The notes: generated by a model not told the origin, from the letters alone. DNA of 64,000 bases from Trebonia sp963773105 (GCA_963773105.1 CAVZAA010000003.1:1116001-1180000), one strand, 5' to 3'. Counted from the stretch's first letter, positions 1 to 9,374 are shown. Numbers and translations are program-made.

Positions 1-2029
1 TCGCGGCGGCCAGCGCGGGGTGCTGGGTCACGAACCCGGCGGCGCTCTCCGCCAGCTGCGGGAAATCCGCCCGCGCGGCGCTGCTGATGACGGTGGCGGC
101 GACGAGGGGAATCAGTCCGACGATCGAGCGCACCTTCAGCGGGATGGAGCTGCCGTCAGGGCGTCGGAGCACGTCGTAGAAGAAACCGTCCTCCTCGTCC
201 CACAGGCCGACCTGGTCCGGGCCGACATGATTGGTCGCGGCGGCGATCCAGGCCCAGTTCTCCAGCAGCGCCAGCGCCTGCTCATGGTAGACCGGGTTCT
301 CGCGGCCGAGCTCCACCGCCATCTGGAACATGTTCTGGCTGTACAGCGCCATCCACGCGGTCCCGTCGGCCTGGTCGATCCGGCCGCCGCCCGGCAGCGG
401 CGCGCTGCGGTCGAAGACCCCGATGTTGTCCAGCCCGAGGAACCCGCCCTGGAAGACGTTGCGGTCGTCGGCGTCCTTGCGGTTCAGCCACCAGCCGAAG
501 TTCCGCATCAGCATCTGGAATTGATTTTCAAGGAAGACCCGGTCGCCCGTCCCGGTCTTGGTCTTGTCCATCAGGTACAGGAACCAGGTGGCCCAGGCGT
601 GCACCGGCGGGTTGACGTCGCTGAAGTTCCACTCGTACGCGGGCAGCTGGCCGTTCGGGTGCAGGTAGCGGTGGTCAAGCAGCAGTTCGAGCTGCTGCTT
701 GGCGAAGGGCATGTCGACCGGCGCGAGGGCCACCGTGTGGAAGGCGAGATCCCACGCCGCGAACCACGGGTACTCCCACTTGTCCGGCATGGAGATGATG
801 TCTTGGGAAATCAGGTGCTGCCAGTCGTGGTTGCGCAGCCACGACCCTGGAAGCAGCGGGTCGGCGCCGTGCTCGGCCAGCCATTGCTCCATGTCGAGCC
901 CGTAGTACTGCTTCGACCACAGCATGCCGGCCAGCGCCTGACGGCTGACCAGCCGCTCGTCGTCGCTGAGATCGCCTGTCAGCACGCCGGCGTAGAACTC
1001 GTCCGCCTCGCCGCGCCGGGCGTCCATCACCCCGTCCATGCCGTCGAAGGGGCGCTCGGCCCGGGTGTCGGTCAGTCGCACGCGGATCGTCTCGCTGCCT
1101 CCAGCCGGGACGACCAGTACATAGTGCATCGCCGCCTTGGTTCCGCTGCCGTCCGGGTTTACCGTGCCGTTTTCACCGTGCACGACGGCCCGTTCGATGC
1201 CGTCCTTGACGTAGGGCGAGTCGTTCGATGAGCCGAATACGCGCTCGTTGTTGGTCTCGTTTCCGGTCACGAGCACGGGCACCGGCTGGTCGGCGTAGAA
1301 CCAGCGGACGCCGAGTTCGCTCTGCTGGGCGACGACGGCGCTCATCCCCTGCACGTCGGTGTCGACGTGCAGCGAAGGCTGCTCGTCGCCGCCCGCCCAG
1401 GACCACGTGTGCCGGAACCAGAGCGTGGGCAGCACATGCAGCCGCGCCTCCTCGGGGCCCCGGTTATGCACGGTGACCTGCATGAGGAGGTCTTCCGGAG
1501 CGTCCTTCGCGTATTCCACGAAGACGTCGAAGTAGCGGTTGTCGTTGAAGATCCCGGTGTCGATCAGCTCGTATTCGGGCTCGGTCTTACTGCGCGCCCC
1601 GTTGGTCGCGATCAGGTCGTCGTAGGGGAACTCGCGCTGCGGGTACTTGTAGAGCATCTTCAGGTAGGACGACGTCGGGGTCGCGTCCAGGTAGTAGTAG
1701 CACTCCTTGACGTCCTCGCCGTGGTTGCCCTGGGAGTTGGTCAGGCCGAAGAGCCGCTCCTTGAGCGTGGGGTCGGCCTCGTTCCACAGGGCCACCGACA
1801 GGCACAGCAGTTGCTTGTCATCGCAGATGCCCGCCAGCCCGTCCTCGCCCCACCGGTAGGCGCGGTAGCCCGCCTGGTCGTAGGGGAACGCCGCCCAGGT
1901 GTTGCTGGGGTCCTGGCCGGGGTCCTCCCGGACCGTCCCCCACTGACGCTCGCTCAGGTAGGGTCCCCAGCGACGCCAGCGAACCCCTGTTTCCGCCTGC
2001 TGAAGCCGACCGTGCTCCTCGTTGGTCAT
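1..2029 (-). CDS. GH63-like glucosidase (MGH1-like glycoside hydrolase), 3' end cut by window edge
   Basis: The reading frame stays open from an ATG at 2029 to the window edge, giving at least 676 residues without the C-terminus. The start MTNEEHGRLQQAETGVRWRR, followed by W-G-P-Y-L-S-E-R-Q-W-G-T-V-R-E-D, is typical of the large bacterial family annotated as glucosidases related to GH63 mannosyl-oligosaccharide glucosidase. The N-terminal half is the beta-sandwich part. The later segment with DKWEYPWFAAWDLAFHTVAL, ENQFQMLMRNFGWWLNRKD and the GGFLGLDNIGVFDRS stretch looks like the (alpha/alpha)6 toroid. No signal peptide is seen, so the enzyme is probably cytoplasmic. The substrate cannot be read from sequence; alpha-glucosides of trehalose or glycogen type are plausible by family. 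It is transcribed away from the TetR gene's 3' end, and the 220 bp in front of it shows no clear regulatory site. Confidence 0.8.
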   Translation of the reverse strand, partial: MTNEEHGRLQQAETGVRWRRWGPYLSERQWGTVREDPGQDPSNTWAAFPYDQAGYRAYRWGEDGLAGICDDKQLLCLSVALWNEADPTLKERLFGLTNSQGNHGEDVKECYYYLDATPTSSYLKMLYKYPQREFPYDDLIATNGARSKTEPEYELIDTGIFNDNRYFDVFVEYAKDAPEDLLMQVTVHNRGPEEARLHVLPTLWFRHTWSWAGGDEQPSLHVDTDVQGMSAVVAQQSELGVRWFYADQPVPVLVTGNETNNERVFGSSNDSPYVKDGIERAVVHGENGTVNPDGSGTKAAMHYVLVVPAGGSETIRVRLTDTRAERPFDGMDGVMDARRGEADEFYAGVLTGDLSDDERLVSRQALAGMLWSKQYYGLDMEQWLAEHGADPLLPGSWLRNHDWQHLISQDIISMPDKWEYPWFAAWDLAFHTVALAPVDMPFAKQQLELLLDHRYLHPNGQLPAYEWNFSDVNPPVHAWATWFLYLMDKTKTGTGDRVFLENQFQMLMRNFGWWLNRKDADDRNVFQGGFLGLDNIGVFDRSAPLPGGGRIDQADGTAWMALYSQNMFQMAVELGRENPVYHEQALALLENWAWIAAATNHVGPDQVGLWDEEDGFFYDVLRRPDGSSIPLKVRSIVGLIPLVAATVISSAARADFPQLAESAAGFVTQHPALAAA

Positions 2030-2249
2030 GCCGCCCGCCCATCCGCTTGGTGCTTTTCCCGAGCCGCGCCGGATCCTCGCCGACGCGCCGGCTCTAGCAT
2101 CGCCGCAGGCCGCGATGTCACACATCACCCAGCCGGGGTGACGCACGCGACGATTCGGCCCGGCCCAGATGAACAGCAGATGACAGGCAGCCGTCGCGCC
2201 GGCGCGACGAGCTCGGCCGCTAGCCGGGGGCGTTAGCGGAGCCGCGGGC

Positions 2250-2999
2250 TTAGCGGGGGGCCAGGCCGAGGAGGAGCTCGTCGACCACGCGGGTGGCGAA
2301 GCCGGGGTCGGCCCGGGGGGTGTCGTGCTTGCCCCTGGCCATGACCGCGCCGGTGAGCGCGAGCATCGCGATCTCCACGTCGGCGTCGGGGCGGATCTCG
2401 CCCGCGGCGATGCCGTGGCGGAGCACCGACCTCATCAGCTCGCGCCGGGGCTCGACCACGCGCTCCATGTACAGGGCCACTAGCCGGGGGTAGCGCTCCC
2501 CCTCGGCGTGCAGCAGTGCGTACTGCTGCGCGTAGCGGGGGTCGGCGGCGTCGTCGGCGATGACCTCGAGCATCGCGATCAGGTCGGCCCGGACCGATTC
2601 GCCCCGCGGCTGCGGCATCGGCCGCTTGAGCGCGGCGAAGGCGGCGATCAGCAGGTCCTCCTTGCCGGGCCAGCGGCGGTACAGCGTGGCCTTGCCCACC
2701 CCGGCCCGCGCCGCGACGTCCTCGCAGCTCACGCCGTCGATACCGCGATCCGCGACCGCCTCCAGGGTGGCGTCGAGTATCGCCTGCTCGGCCTGCTCGC
2801 TGCGCGGCCGCCCGGGGCGGCGGGCGGCGGCGCATTCGACGGGGGCCTCGGCGTTCGGTGCGACCCGGGCATTCGGCGGCAGCCCGGGAGCGGGCGGGTT
2901 GCCGACGGCGGCAGGAGTCCGGGCCCCGGTCTGGCCGGGGATCCCGGCGGCCGCGTCAGTGGGCGTGCCCGCGGACGGGCTGGCGTCGTGTGTTCGCAT
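2250..2999 (-). CDS. TetR/AcrR family transcriptional regulator
   Basis: The protein has 249 residues. A TetR-type helix-turn-helix lies at about residues 66-121 (ILDATLEAVADRGIDGVSCE then DVAARAGVGKATLYRRWPGK), followed by a C-terminal ligand-binding domain of the TetR_C type. The first 60 residues are Ala/Pro-rich and atypical, so the true start may be internal; the ATG at 2999 has only a distant GAGGTGA upstream. It lies 50 bp downstream of the DHA2 transporter on the same strand, the usual arrangement of an efflux pump with its repressor. The perfect palindrome at 4816-4838 in front of the transporter is the obvious operator candidate. The inducer is unknown. Confidence 0.88.
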   Translation of the reverse strand: MRTHDASPSAGTPTDAAAGIPGQTGARTPAAVGNPPAPGLPPNARVAPNAEAPVECAAARRPGRPRSEQAEQAILDATLEAVADRGIDGVSCEDVAARAGVGKATLYRRWPGKEDLLIAAFAALKRPMPQPRGESVRADLIAMLEVIADDAADPRYAQQYALLHAEGERYPRLVALYMERVVEPRRELMRSVLRHGIAAGEIRPDADVEIAMLALTGAVMARGKHDTPRADPGFATRVVDELLLGLAPR

Positions 3000-3049
3000 G
3001 GCCGGGATTCACCTCTTCTCGATTTATCTGGTTTCCCGAATTCCTGGTC

Positions 3050-4735
3050 TTACCCGTCGAGAGGCTCGATGGAGCCGCCGGGCGAAGCAACGGTCCGTTC
3101 GGGATAAATGGATGTTGAATTTTCCTGAGACTGCGACAGCGGCCGCGACTGAGCCGTCAGGGCCAGCTCGCGCTCGGCCGCCGCGATCTCGCTGGCGACC
3201 AGCGCGTCGATTTCCTCGATGGTAGGCCGCGGCTTGCCCGGCATCCAGCGGGACACCGCGATCGCGCCCACGACCGCCAGGCCGGCCGCGATCGCGGTGG
3301 TGATCCGCATCGCGTCCACGAACGACGCGTCGGCCGGGGCGAGCAGGAACCGGCCGGCCGGGCCGAGGTGCTGCGCCAGGGCCTGGGTGGCGGTGATCGA
3401 CGTGCCCGCGGCGTTCCTGGCCGACTCCGGGAGCCGCGACAGGGTCGGGGACAGGGAGGTGCGGTAGGCCTGCGCGAGGATCGAGCCGAGCACGGCCACG
3501 CTGAGCGCGACCGCGACCTGACGCGCGGTGTTGGACAGGGCCGACCCGGCGCCTGCGCGCTCGCGCGGCAGCGCCTCCATCACGCTCGCGGTCGCGGCCG
3601 GGATGGCCAGGCCGAGCCCGGCCCCCTGGACGAAGTAGAGCACCGCGACGATCCAGATCGGCGAGGAGGTGCCGATGAACGCGTAGCCCGCGATCGCCAC
3701 CGCGTTCGCGAGCATGCCCGCGACGCCGACCGCGCGGACGCCGTAACGGCGGACCATCGCGGCGCTGCGCGGCGCCATCAGGAACTGCGCGAGCGCGAAC
3801 GGCACCGCCAGCGCGCCGGCCTCGAGCGGGCTATAGCCGCGCACGTTCTGCAGGTAGAAGCTGGTGAAGAAGTAGACACCGCCCATGCCGAAGAAGAGCA
3901 GCGCGATCGATCCGACCGAGGCCGATAGCGTCCTGTTCTTGAACAGGCGCACGTCGAGGCTCGGGTGCTCGATCCGGCTTTCGTACCAGACGAACAGCGC
4001 GAGCACCGCCAGGCCGCCCAGCAGCGGGGCGAGCACGCCCGCGCTCAGCCACGACGCGCCGTCGCCGCCCTGCACGACGCCGTAGATCAGCAGCACCAGG
4101 CCGAGGACGGAGCCGAGCACGCCGAGGAAGTCGACCTTGCCCGGGGCCGGGTTGCGGGAGTCGGGCACCAGGAAGAACGCCGCGACCAGGCCGACGGCGG
4201 TCACCGGGACGTTGATCAGGAAGACCGAGCCCCACCAGAAATGGGTGAGCAGCAGGCCGCCGAGCACCGGGCCGATCGCCACGCCGATGCCGACGGCGGA
4301 GGTCCAGATGCCGATGGCCTTGGACCGCTCTCCCGGCTCGAAGACGTTGGCGATGATCGACAGGGTCTGCGGCATCACCGCCGCGCCGCCGAGGCCCATC
4401 GCCGCGCGGGCCGCGATCAGCTGGTCGGGCGAGTGCGAGTAGGCGGACAGCAGGGACCCGATGCCGAACAGGGCGAGCCCGACCATGAGCACGCGCTTGC
4501 GGCCGATGCGGTCGCCGACCACCCCGAAGGTGAACAGCAGGCCCGCGAAGACCAGCGTGTAGGAGTTGATCGCCCATTCGAGCTGCGACTGGCTGGCGCC
4601 GAGGCCGCCGACGGGGCTGGCGATGGTCTTGAGCGCGACGTTGAGAACGGTGTTGTCGATGACGATGGCGAGCAGCCCGACGACGAGCACGCCAAGGATG
4701 ATCCACCGCCTGCGTTGAATCGCTGAGGTGTCCAC
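3050..4735 (-). CDS. DHA2-type MFS drug efflux transporter
   Basis: This is a polytopic membrane protein of 561 residues, the length expected for the 14-helix DHA2 (EmrB/QacA) drug:proton antiporters. Motif A is seen as GVVGDRIGRKRVLMVG, and motif C-like Gly/Pro pairs occur in AIGPVLGGLLLTHFWWGS. I chose the GTG at 4735 because GGAGGGG lies just upstream; an in-frame start at 4789 would add 18 unconserved residues. The last residues, after the cytoplasmic tail, contain a family A repeat copy read as Y-P-E-R-T-V-A (bases 3081-3107), so the C-terminus has probably been extended by the repeat. It is followed after 50 bp by its likely TetR repressor. The substrate is unknown. Confidence 0.9.
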   Translation of the reverse strand: MDTSAIQRRRWIILGVLVVGLLAIVIDNTVLNVALKTIASPVGGLGASQSQLEWAINSYTLVFAGLLFTFGVVGDRIGRKRVLMVGLALFGIGSLLSAYSHSPDQLIAARAAMGLGGAAVMPQTLSIIANVFEPGERSKAIGIWTSAVGIGVAIGPVLGGLLLTHFWWGSVFLINVPVTAVGLVAAFFLVPDSRNPAPGKVDFLGVLGSVLGLVLLIYGVVQGGDGASWLSAGVLAPLLGGLAVLALFVWYESRIEHPSLDVRLFKNRTLSASVGSIALLFFGMGGVYFFTSFYLQNVRGYSPLEAGALAVPFALAQFLMAPRSAAMVRRYGVRAVGVAGMLANAVAIAGYAFIGTSSPIWIVAVLYFVQGAGLGLAIPAATASVMEALPRERAGAGSALSNTARQVAVALSVAVLGSILAQAYRTSLSPTLSRLPESARNAAGTSITATQALAQHLGPAGRFLLAPADASFVDAMRITTAIAAGLAVVGAIAVSRWMPGKPRPTIEEIDALVASEIAAAERELALTAQSRPLSQSQENSTSIYPERTVASPGGSIEPLDG

Positions 4736-4815
4736 AGGCCCCTCCAGGACTTCAGAAGCTTCCGTGCCGGCCGCTCGCGGGCGCCGCATGAAACGTCGCC
4801 CGGACCCTGCACTAT

Positions 4816-4838
4816 CGATACGGAACAGGTCCGTATCG
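4816..4838. promoter_or_regulatory. Palindromic operator in front of the efflux pump
   Basis: CGATACGGA-ACAGG-TCCGTATCG is a perfect 9-bp inverted repeat with a 5-bp spacer, 81 bp upstream of the transporter start. Size and symmetry fit a TetR-dimer site. The TetR gene in the same transcription unit is the natural ligand, which would give autoregulation. Binding itself is inferred. Confidence 0.6.
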
Positions 4839-4868
4839 GAATCTATTCCTGGCTGGTTTGGGGGATTT

Positions 4869-6659
4869 TTACAGGGTTACGTCGGCCTGCCTGAGCTCGC
4901 CGGTCGCGCGGTTGACGAGCAGCGCGAGCGTGACGGTGGCGTGCTCGCCGACCAGTTCGACCGTGACCGAGGCGGTGCCGCTGCCGGCCTGGCAGGCGCC
5001 CACCGCGCACTTGCCCGCCCAGGTGGCGGCCAGCCGCAGGCGGCGGGCGATCAGGGCCGGGTCGGCCGACGCGGCCACCAGCACCGACGCGGGCCACTCG
5101 CTGCCCGGGTCGTTGAGCCACTCCACCACGGCGTCGAGGGTCCTGGCCAGGACCGAGTTGGGGGCGGGGGGGATGGCGAGGGTCAGCGACATGACGCGCG
5201 GCGGGCGCTCCGGGCTGAGCTGGATCTGCGCCTGCACGGTGCCGTTCTTCCCGGTCAGCCACCAGCGCCGGTGCGCCGGGGTGTCGGACTCGGCCGGCCG
5301 CGCCGGGTCGGCCGTGAATTCGCCGATGCGCTCGCGGATCAGGCCGATGGCGTGGCGGCGCTCGTTATAGGGGCTGTCGAGGGCGACGTTCTCGGTAAAC
5401 AGCGCGTCCGCGGCGGCGTCGTCCCAGGCCGTGATCAGGCGGTTCACCGCGTCCTGGGCGGCCAGCGTCTGCGGCCAGGGCGCTCCCGCGAGCGGCGCGA
5501 GCGCCACGTTATAGGCGGGCGAGGCGGGCACCAGCGCGGCCAGCACCAGGCCGGTCAGCGGTGACATCGGGGCGTAGGTCCCGTTACCGAGGGCGATCAC
5601 GCCGATGCCGGTCGCCGGGTGCCAGCGCATGTTGGTGCCGAACCCCGGGTACCCGCCGCTGTGCGAGACCACCCGCCCGAGGGCCGGGTCCTCGTCCACG
5701 AACAGGCCGAACCCGTAGTACTCGGGCGGGGCGGGCGGGCCGCCCGGCAGCGGCCCGGCCGCCCGCCATCCGGTGACGGCCTGCGGCAGCTGCATCTGCC
5801 GACGCGACGCCGGGCTGAGCGGGTGCGCGCCTTCGTTGCCGGCCAGCGGGCCGTCGGGCGGGAAGGCGGCCGCGAACCCGGCGACCCAGCGCGACAGATC
5901 GGAGACGGTCGAGAACAAGCCGCCCATCGGCGCGAACGCGCCGTAGGGGTCGAACGGCACCTCGCCCCAGCCGCTCAGCCCGTGCCGGTAGCCCACGGCC
6001 AGGTTCTCGGGCTGGAACTCATCGGCGCTGAACCCGGTCCGGCTGAGGCCGAGCGGCGCGAGCAGCCGGGTCCTGATGAACTCGTCGTAGGGCACGCAGG
6101 ACGCCGCCGACAGGACCCGGCCGAGGATCGCGTAGCCGAGGTTGGAGTACTCGAACCGGGTCCCCGGCGCCCAGTTGAACGAGACCCCGGCCGCCAGCAG
6201 CTCATCGAACGCGGCGATCGGCAGCCCCTGCTGCCGGTCGCCCCACGGGTCGTCGGTCGGGAACCCGGCCGTCATCGTCAGCAGCTGCCTGATCGTCAGC
6301 GGCGCGGCGTCGGCCGACCCGTAGGTCCAGCCCGCCAGCTCGGGCACGTACCGCACCGCCGGGTCGTCGAGCGCCAGCGCGCCCGCGTCGCGCAGCAGCA
6401 GAATGCCCGACGCGGTGAACGACTTGGACATCGACGCGATGCGGAACACCGTGTCGGCGTCCGGCGGCCCCGCGCCGAGGACCCGGGCGCCGAACCCGGC
6501 GCTGTGCACGAGCTCGCCACCGACGACGATGCCGTAGGCGATCGCGGGCTGCCCGCCCCGGCTGAAGAAGTCACCGACGATCGCATCGGCCGCCGCGAAA
6601 TCGACCGCCGCGAAATGGTCACGCCCGCCCGCGGCGTTTACTGGGGAGTCAGTTGGCAC
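4869..6659 (-). CDS. Serine hydrolase, class C beta-lactamase-related, with extra C-terminal domain
   Basis: The protein has 596 residues from a GTG at 6659, which is preceded by GAGG. The N-terminal 390 residues are a beta-lactamase/transpeptidase-like fold. The nucleophile motif S-M-S-K is at 76-79, the Y-S-N motif lies within FEYSNLGYAILGRVL, and an H-S-G-G motif sits in the third conserved position. The remaining 200 residues form a separate alpha/beta region of unknown role that includes AWDDAAADALFTENVALDSP, reminiscent of NTF2-like or DUF3471-type tails. No signal peptide is evident, so it may be cytoplasmic. Family members include esterases, D-aminopeptidases and penicillin-binding proteins, and the substrate cannot be predicted. 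An upstream in-frame start at 6758 would run into the panB promoter and is unlikely. Confidence 0.82.
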   Translation of the reverse strand: MPTDSPVNAAGGRDHFAAVDFAAADAIVGDFFSRGGQPAIAYGIVVGGELVHSAGFGARVLGAGPPDADTVFRIASMSKSFTASGILLLRDAGALALDDPAVRYVPELAGWTYGSADAAPLTIRQLLTMTAGFPTDDPWGDRQQGLPIAAFDELLAAGVSFNWAPGTRFEYSNLGYAILGRVLSAASCVPYDEFIRTRLLAPLGLSRTGFSADEFQPENLAVGYRHGLSGWGEVPFDPYGAFAPMGGLFSTVSDLSRWVAGFAAAFPPDGPLAGNEGAHPLSPASRRQMQLPQAVTGWRAAGPLPGGPPAPPEYYGFGLFVDEDPALGRVVSHSGGYPGFGTNMRWHPATGIGVIALGNGTYAPMSPLTGLVLAALVPASPAYNVALAPLAGAPWPQTLAAQDAVNRLITAWDDAAADALFTENVALDSPYNERRHAIGLIRERIGEFTADPARPAESDTPAHRRWWLTGKNGTVQAQIQLSPERPPRVMSLTLAIPPAPNSVLARTLDAVVEWLNDPGSEWPASVLVAASADPALIARRLRLAATWAGKCAVGACQAGSGTASVTVELVGEHATVTLALLVNRATGELRQADVTL

Positions 6660-6746
6660 GTGACTATCCTCGCACGCCACTGGCATGCGATTATTGACCC
6701 GTCCGGGTACGCCGCAGGGGCGCCTCGAGACTTGGAGGATCAGACG

Positions 6747-7616
6747 ATGTCGTCGCAAGCCATACCGTCGCGCACGCTGCCGACGCAGGAATCAGAGCCG
6801 CTGTACGGCGGCCGCCGTCCGGGTCGGGTCACGGTCAGGGACATCGCCGCCGCGAAGGCCCGCGGCGAGAAGTGGCCGATGCTCACCGCCTACGACGCCC
6901 TCACCGCGGGGATCTTCGACGAGGCGGGGATTCCGGTGCTGCTGGTCGGTGACTCGGCCGGCAACGTGGTGTTCGGCTACGAGACCACCATCCCGGTGAC
7001 CGTCGATGACCTGATCCCGCTGACCGCAGCCGTCGTGCGCGGTACCAGGCGGGCGATGGTGGTCGCGGACCTGCCGTTCGGCTCGTACCAGGCCTCGCCG
7101 GCCGAGGCGCTGCACACCGCCGCCCGGTTCATGAAGGAGGCGGGCGCGCACGCGGTCAAGCTCGAGGGCGGCCAGCGCGTCGCCGCGCACGTGGAGGAAC
7201 TGGTCGGGGCGGGCGTGCCGGTGATGGGCCACGTGGGCCTCACCCCGCAGTCGGTGCACGCGTTCGGCGGCTTCCGAGTCCAGGGCCGGGGTTCCGAGGC
7301 AGGCGACCGGCTGCTGCACGACGCCAAGGCGCTCGAGGCTTCCGGTGCGTTCGCCGTCGTCCTGGAGGGCATCCCGACCGAGCTCGGCGCCCGGATCACT
7401 GAGACCCTGGCCATTCCGACGATCGGCATCGGGGCCGGGCCGGACTGCGACGCGCAGGTCCTGGTCTGGCAGGACATGGCCGGCCTGTCGGCCCGCTCGC
7501 CCAAGTTCGCCAAGCGCTACGCCGACGTCGCCGCGACGCTGCGCGACGCCGCCACCGAGTTCGCGGCCGACGTCGCCGCCGGCGCGTTCCCGACCGAGCA
7601 GTACTCCTACCACTAG
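6747..7616 (+). CDS. panB: 3-methyl-2-oxobutanoate hydroxymethyltransferase
   Basis: PanB is the first committed enzyme of pantothenate (coenzyme A) synthesis and transfers a hydroxymethyl group from methylene-THF to alpha-ketoisovalerate to give ketopantoate. The protein has 289 residues. The family segments are clear: MLTAYDALTAGIFDEAGIPV, LLVGDSAGNVVFGYETT (metal ligand Asp), EAGAHAVKLEGG, GHVGLTPQSVHAFGGF and LEGIPTELGARITE. The ATG at 6747 follows a good GGAGG. It is divergent from the serine hydrolase and is closed by a strong hairpin at 7622-7661. No panC or panD is adjacent. Confidence 0.96.
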   Translation: MSSQAIPSRTLPTQESEPLYGGRRPGRVTVRDIAAAKARGEKWPMLTAYDALTAGIFDEAGIPVLLVGDSAGNVVFGYETTIPVTVDDLIPLTAAVVRGTRRAMVVADLPFGSYQASPAEALHTAARFMKEAGAHAVKLEGGQRVAAHVEELVGAGVPVMGHVGLTPQSVHAFGGFRVQGRGSEAGDRLLHDAKALEASGAFAVVLEGIPTELGARITETLAIPTIGIGAGPDCDAQVLVWQDMAGLSARSPKFAKRYADVAATLRDAATEFAADVAAGAFPTEQYSYH

Positions 7617-7621
7617 GCCGT

Positions 7622-7661
7622 CGCCGCTGCCGCCCCAGGACCACCCGGGGCGGCAGCGGCG
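7622..7661 (+). terminator. Hairpin terminator after panB
   Basis: A perfect 15-bp GC-rich inverted repeat (CGCCGCTGCCGCCCC and its complement) with a 10-base loop starts 5 bp after the panB stop. There is no T-run, as is common in actinobacteria. Confidence 0.65.
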
Positions 7662-7800
7662 GACAAGCCAAGTCACATTCAAAAGCATTAGTCGTCCGAA
7701 CGGTCGCGGGTTTCACCCGGTCCGTCCGATGCGGCCGTCAGCCCGAGATCACCCACACGTTGTCGCCCTGGCGGCGGCTGGGGCTGCGGCAGGGTCGGCG

Positions 7801-8682
7801 TCAGCCCGTGAAGTAGTGGCGCGCTTCCAGGTCGGCGATCAGCCCGGGATGGACCGGCGCCCAGCCGAGGAGCCGCCGGGTGTCCGCGTTGGGCATCGTG
7901 ATGTCCATCGTGATGAACGGGAAGCCCTTGAAGTGGTCGGCGGCCCGTTCGGCCGGGATGCTCGCCGCCGGAACGCCCAGCCGACGGCCGATGACCTCGG
8001 CGATCTCGCGGACTGGGATACCCTCCTCGTCGGCCGCGAACAGCTGCGCCCCGGCCGGTGCCTTCGCCAGCGCCAGCCGGTAGAGCGCGGCGACGTCCAG
8101 GGTGTGGCCGGCCGGCCAGCGGTTGGCGCCCTCGCCGACGTAACCGGACACGCCCGTGTCCCGGGCGATCTTGATCAGCAGGGGTATGAAGCCGTGCTTG
8201 TCCTGCTCGCTGTGGGTCACCGGCGGGATCGCGACCAGGATGGTGCGCACGCCCCGGGCGCCGAGGGCGTCGATCGCGCGCCCGACCGCGGAGCGGGGGT
8301 TGGCGCTGACGGCGGCGTCGCGCCGCTGGTCGCCGCTGGGCCGCACGCCGATCCCGATGAGGGCCTTGCCCGTGCCTGCCAGCGCGTCGCCCATTGCCTG
8401 CACGACGGCCAGGTCGGTGGTCACCGCGCCGGCGAAGTTCCCGGCGCCCATGGCCTCGTGGTCAAACGCGAGGTGGACGACCGCGTCCGCGGCGGCCACG
8501 GCCTCGCGCAGACCATCCGGATCGTAGAGGTCACCGCGGCGCACCTGCGCGCCCATGGCCCTGACGGCGGCGGCGGAGGCGTCGGACCGGGCCAGGCCGG
8601 TGACCTCGTGTCCGGCCTGGATCAGTTCGGGGACGACGGCCGAGCCGATGTGGCCACTGGCACCGGTGACGAAGACACGCAT
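7801..8682 (-). CDS. NAD(P)-dependent extended SDR / epimerase-like oxidoreductase
   Basis: The protein has 293 residues. An N-terminal Rossmann motif G-A-S-G-H-I-G (VFVTGASGHIGSAVVPELI) is followed by GDLYDPDGLREAVAAADAVV, as in NAD-dependent epimerase/dehydratase and NmrA-like families. The canonical YxxxK is not obvious, so the protein may be an atypical SDR or a redox sensor. It is divergent from a TetR gene, with a double palindromic operator between them, so it is probably the regulated target. The start is the ATG at 8682. Confidence 0.85.
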   Translation of the reverse strand: MRVFVTGASGHIGSAVVPELIQAGHEVTGLARSDASAAAVRAMGAQVRRGDLYDPDGLREAVAAADAVVHLAFDHEAMGAGNFAGAVTTDLAVVQAMGDALAGTGKALIGIGVRPSGDQRRDAAVSANPRSAVGRAIDALGARGVRTILVAIPPVTHSEQDKHGFIPLLIKIARDTGVSGYVGEGANRWPAGHTLDVAALYRLALAKAPAGAQLFAADEEGIPVREIAEVIGRRLGVPAASIPAERAADHFKGFPFITMDITMPNADTRRLLGWAPVHPGLIADLEARHYFTG

Positions 8683-8732
8683 GAGCAGCTCTCCCTGGAT
8701 GAGACGCCCGGCCGGGGAGCGGTCGAGGCGAT

Positions 8733-8774
8733 GTTACTTGGTAACGTCACTCTAGCGCAATGACGTTACCAAGT
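8733..8774. promoter_or_regulatory. Double TetR-type operator between SDR and tetR
   Basis: A perfect 14-bp inverted repeat (ACTTGGTAACGTCA, 11-bp spacer, then its complement) fills the divergent promoter region. The left arm is itself part of the palindrome GTTAC-TTG-GTAAC, and the right arm part of GTTAC-CAA-GTCAC. This gives two half-overlapping sites, as would be needed for two TetR dimers controlling both genes. Confidence 0.7.
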
Positions 8775-8795
8775 CACATCGCCTATCCTGTTGCC

Positions 8796-9374
8796 ATGGC
8801 GCGATGGGAACCAAACACACGGGAACGGCTGATCCGGGCCGCGCTCGACCTGTTCACCGAGCAGGGTTACGACGCCACCACCGTCAGCCAGATCGCCGAG
8901 CGAGCGGGCGGGCTGACCAAGATGACCTTCTTCCGGCACTTTCCCGACAAGCGCGAGGTGCTGTTCGCGGCCGGGCAGGAGATCCACAGCCGGCTGCTGG
9001 CCGACGCGATCACCGCGGCGCCAGGCCCGGCCACCCCGCTGCAGGCGGTCGCGGCCGGCCTCGACGCCCTCACCGGCACCTTCACCGACGACCGGCGTGA
9101 GTTCGCCGCGCGGCTGCGCGCCGTCATCGCCGCCAACGGCGAACTGCGGGAGCGCGCCGTCTTCAAGCGGGCCGGCCTCACCGAGGCGATGCGAGCGGCC
9201 CTGGAGAAGCGCGGCGTGCCGGATCCGGCCGCCAGCGTCGCCGCCGAACTCGGCATCGGCGCCTACTATCGCGCCTTCGACCAGTGGGCTGATCCGGCCA
9301 GCAGGCAGACGCTCACCGAACTCACGCACCGGGCGCTCGAGCAGGCCCGGGCCGCGACCGCCACCCTCGGCTAA
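8796..9374 (+). CDS. TetR family transcriptional regulator
   Basis: The protein has 192 residues. The N-terminal HTH reads RLIRAALDLFTEQGYDATTV, then SQIAERAGGLTKMTFFRHFP and DKREVLF; the C-terminal domain is helical and of unknown ligand. I chose the internal ATG at 8796 because the upstream in-frame start at 8760 would lie within the operator palindrome. The gene sits 22 bp after that palindrome, so autorepression is likely together with control of the divergent SDR gene. Confidence 0.9.
   Translation: MARWEPNTRERLIRAALDLFTEQGYDATTVSQIAERAGGLTKMTFFRHFPDKREVLFAAGQEIHSRLLADAITAAPGPATPLQAVAAGLDALTGTFTDDRREFAARLRAVIAANGELRERAVFKRAGLTEAMRAALEKRGVPDPAASVAAELGIGAYYRAFDQWADPASRQTLTELTHRALEQARAATATLG

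Noticed and set aside
20..1231. 403-codon open frame on the plus strand
   Set aside because: It lies opposite the GH63-like glucosidase, whose frame has clear family motifs; the plus-strand product has no recognisable domain and a composition typical of an antisense shadow in high-GC DNA.
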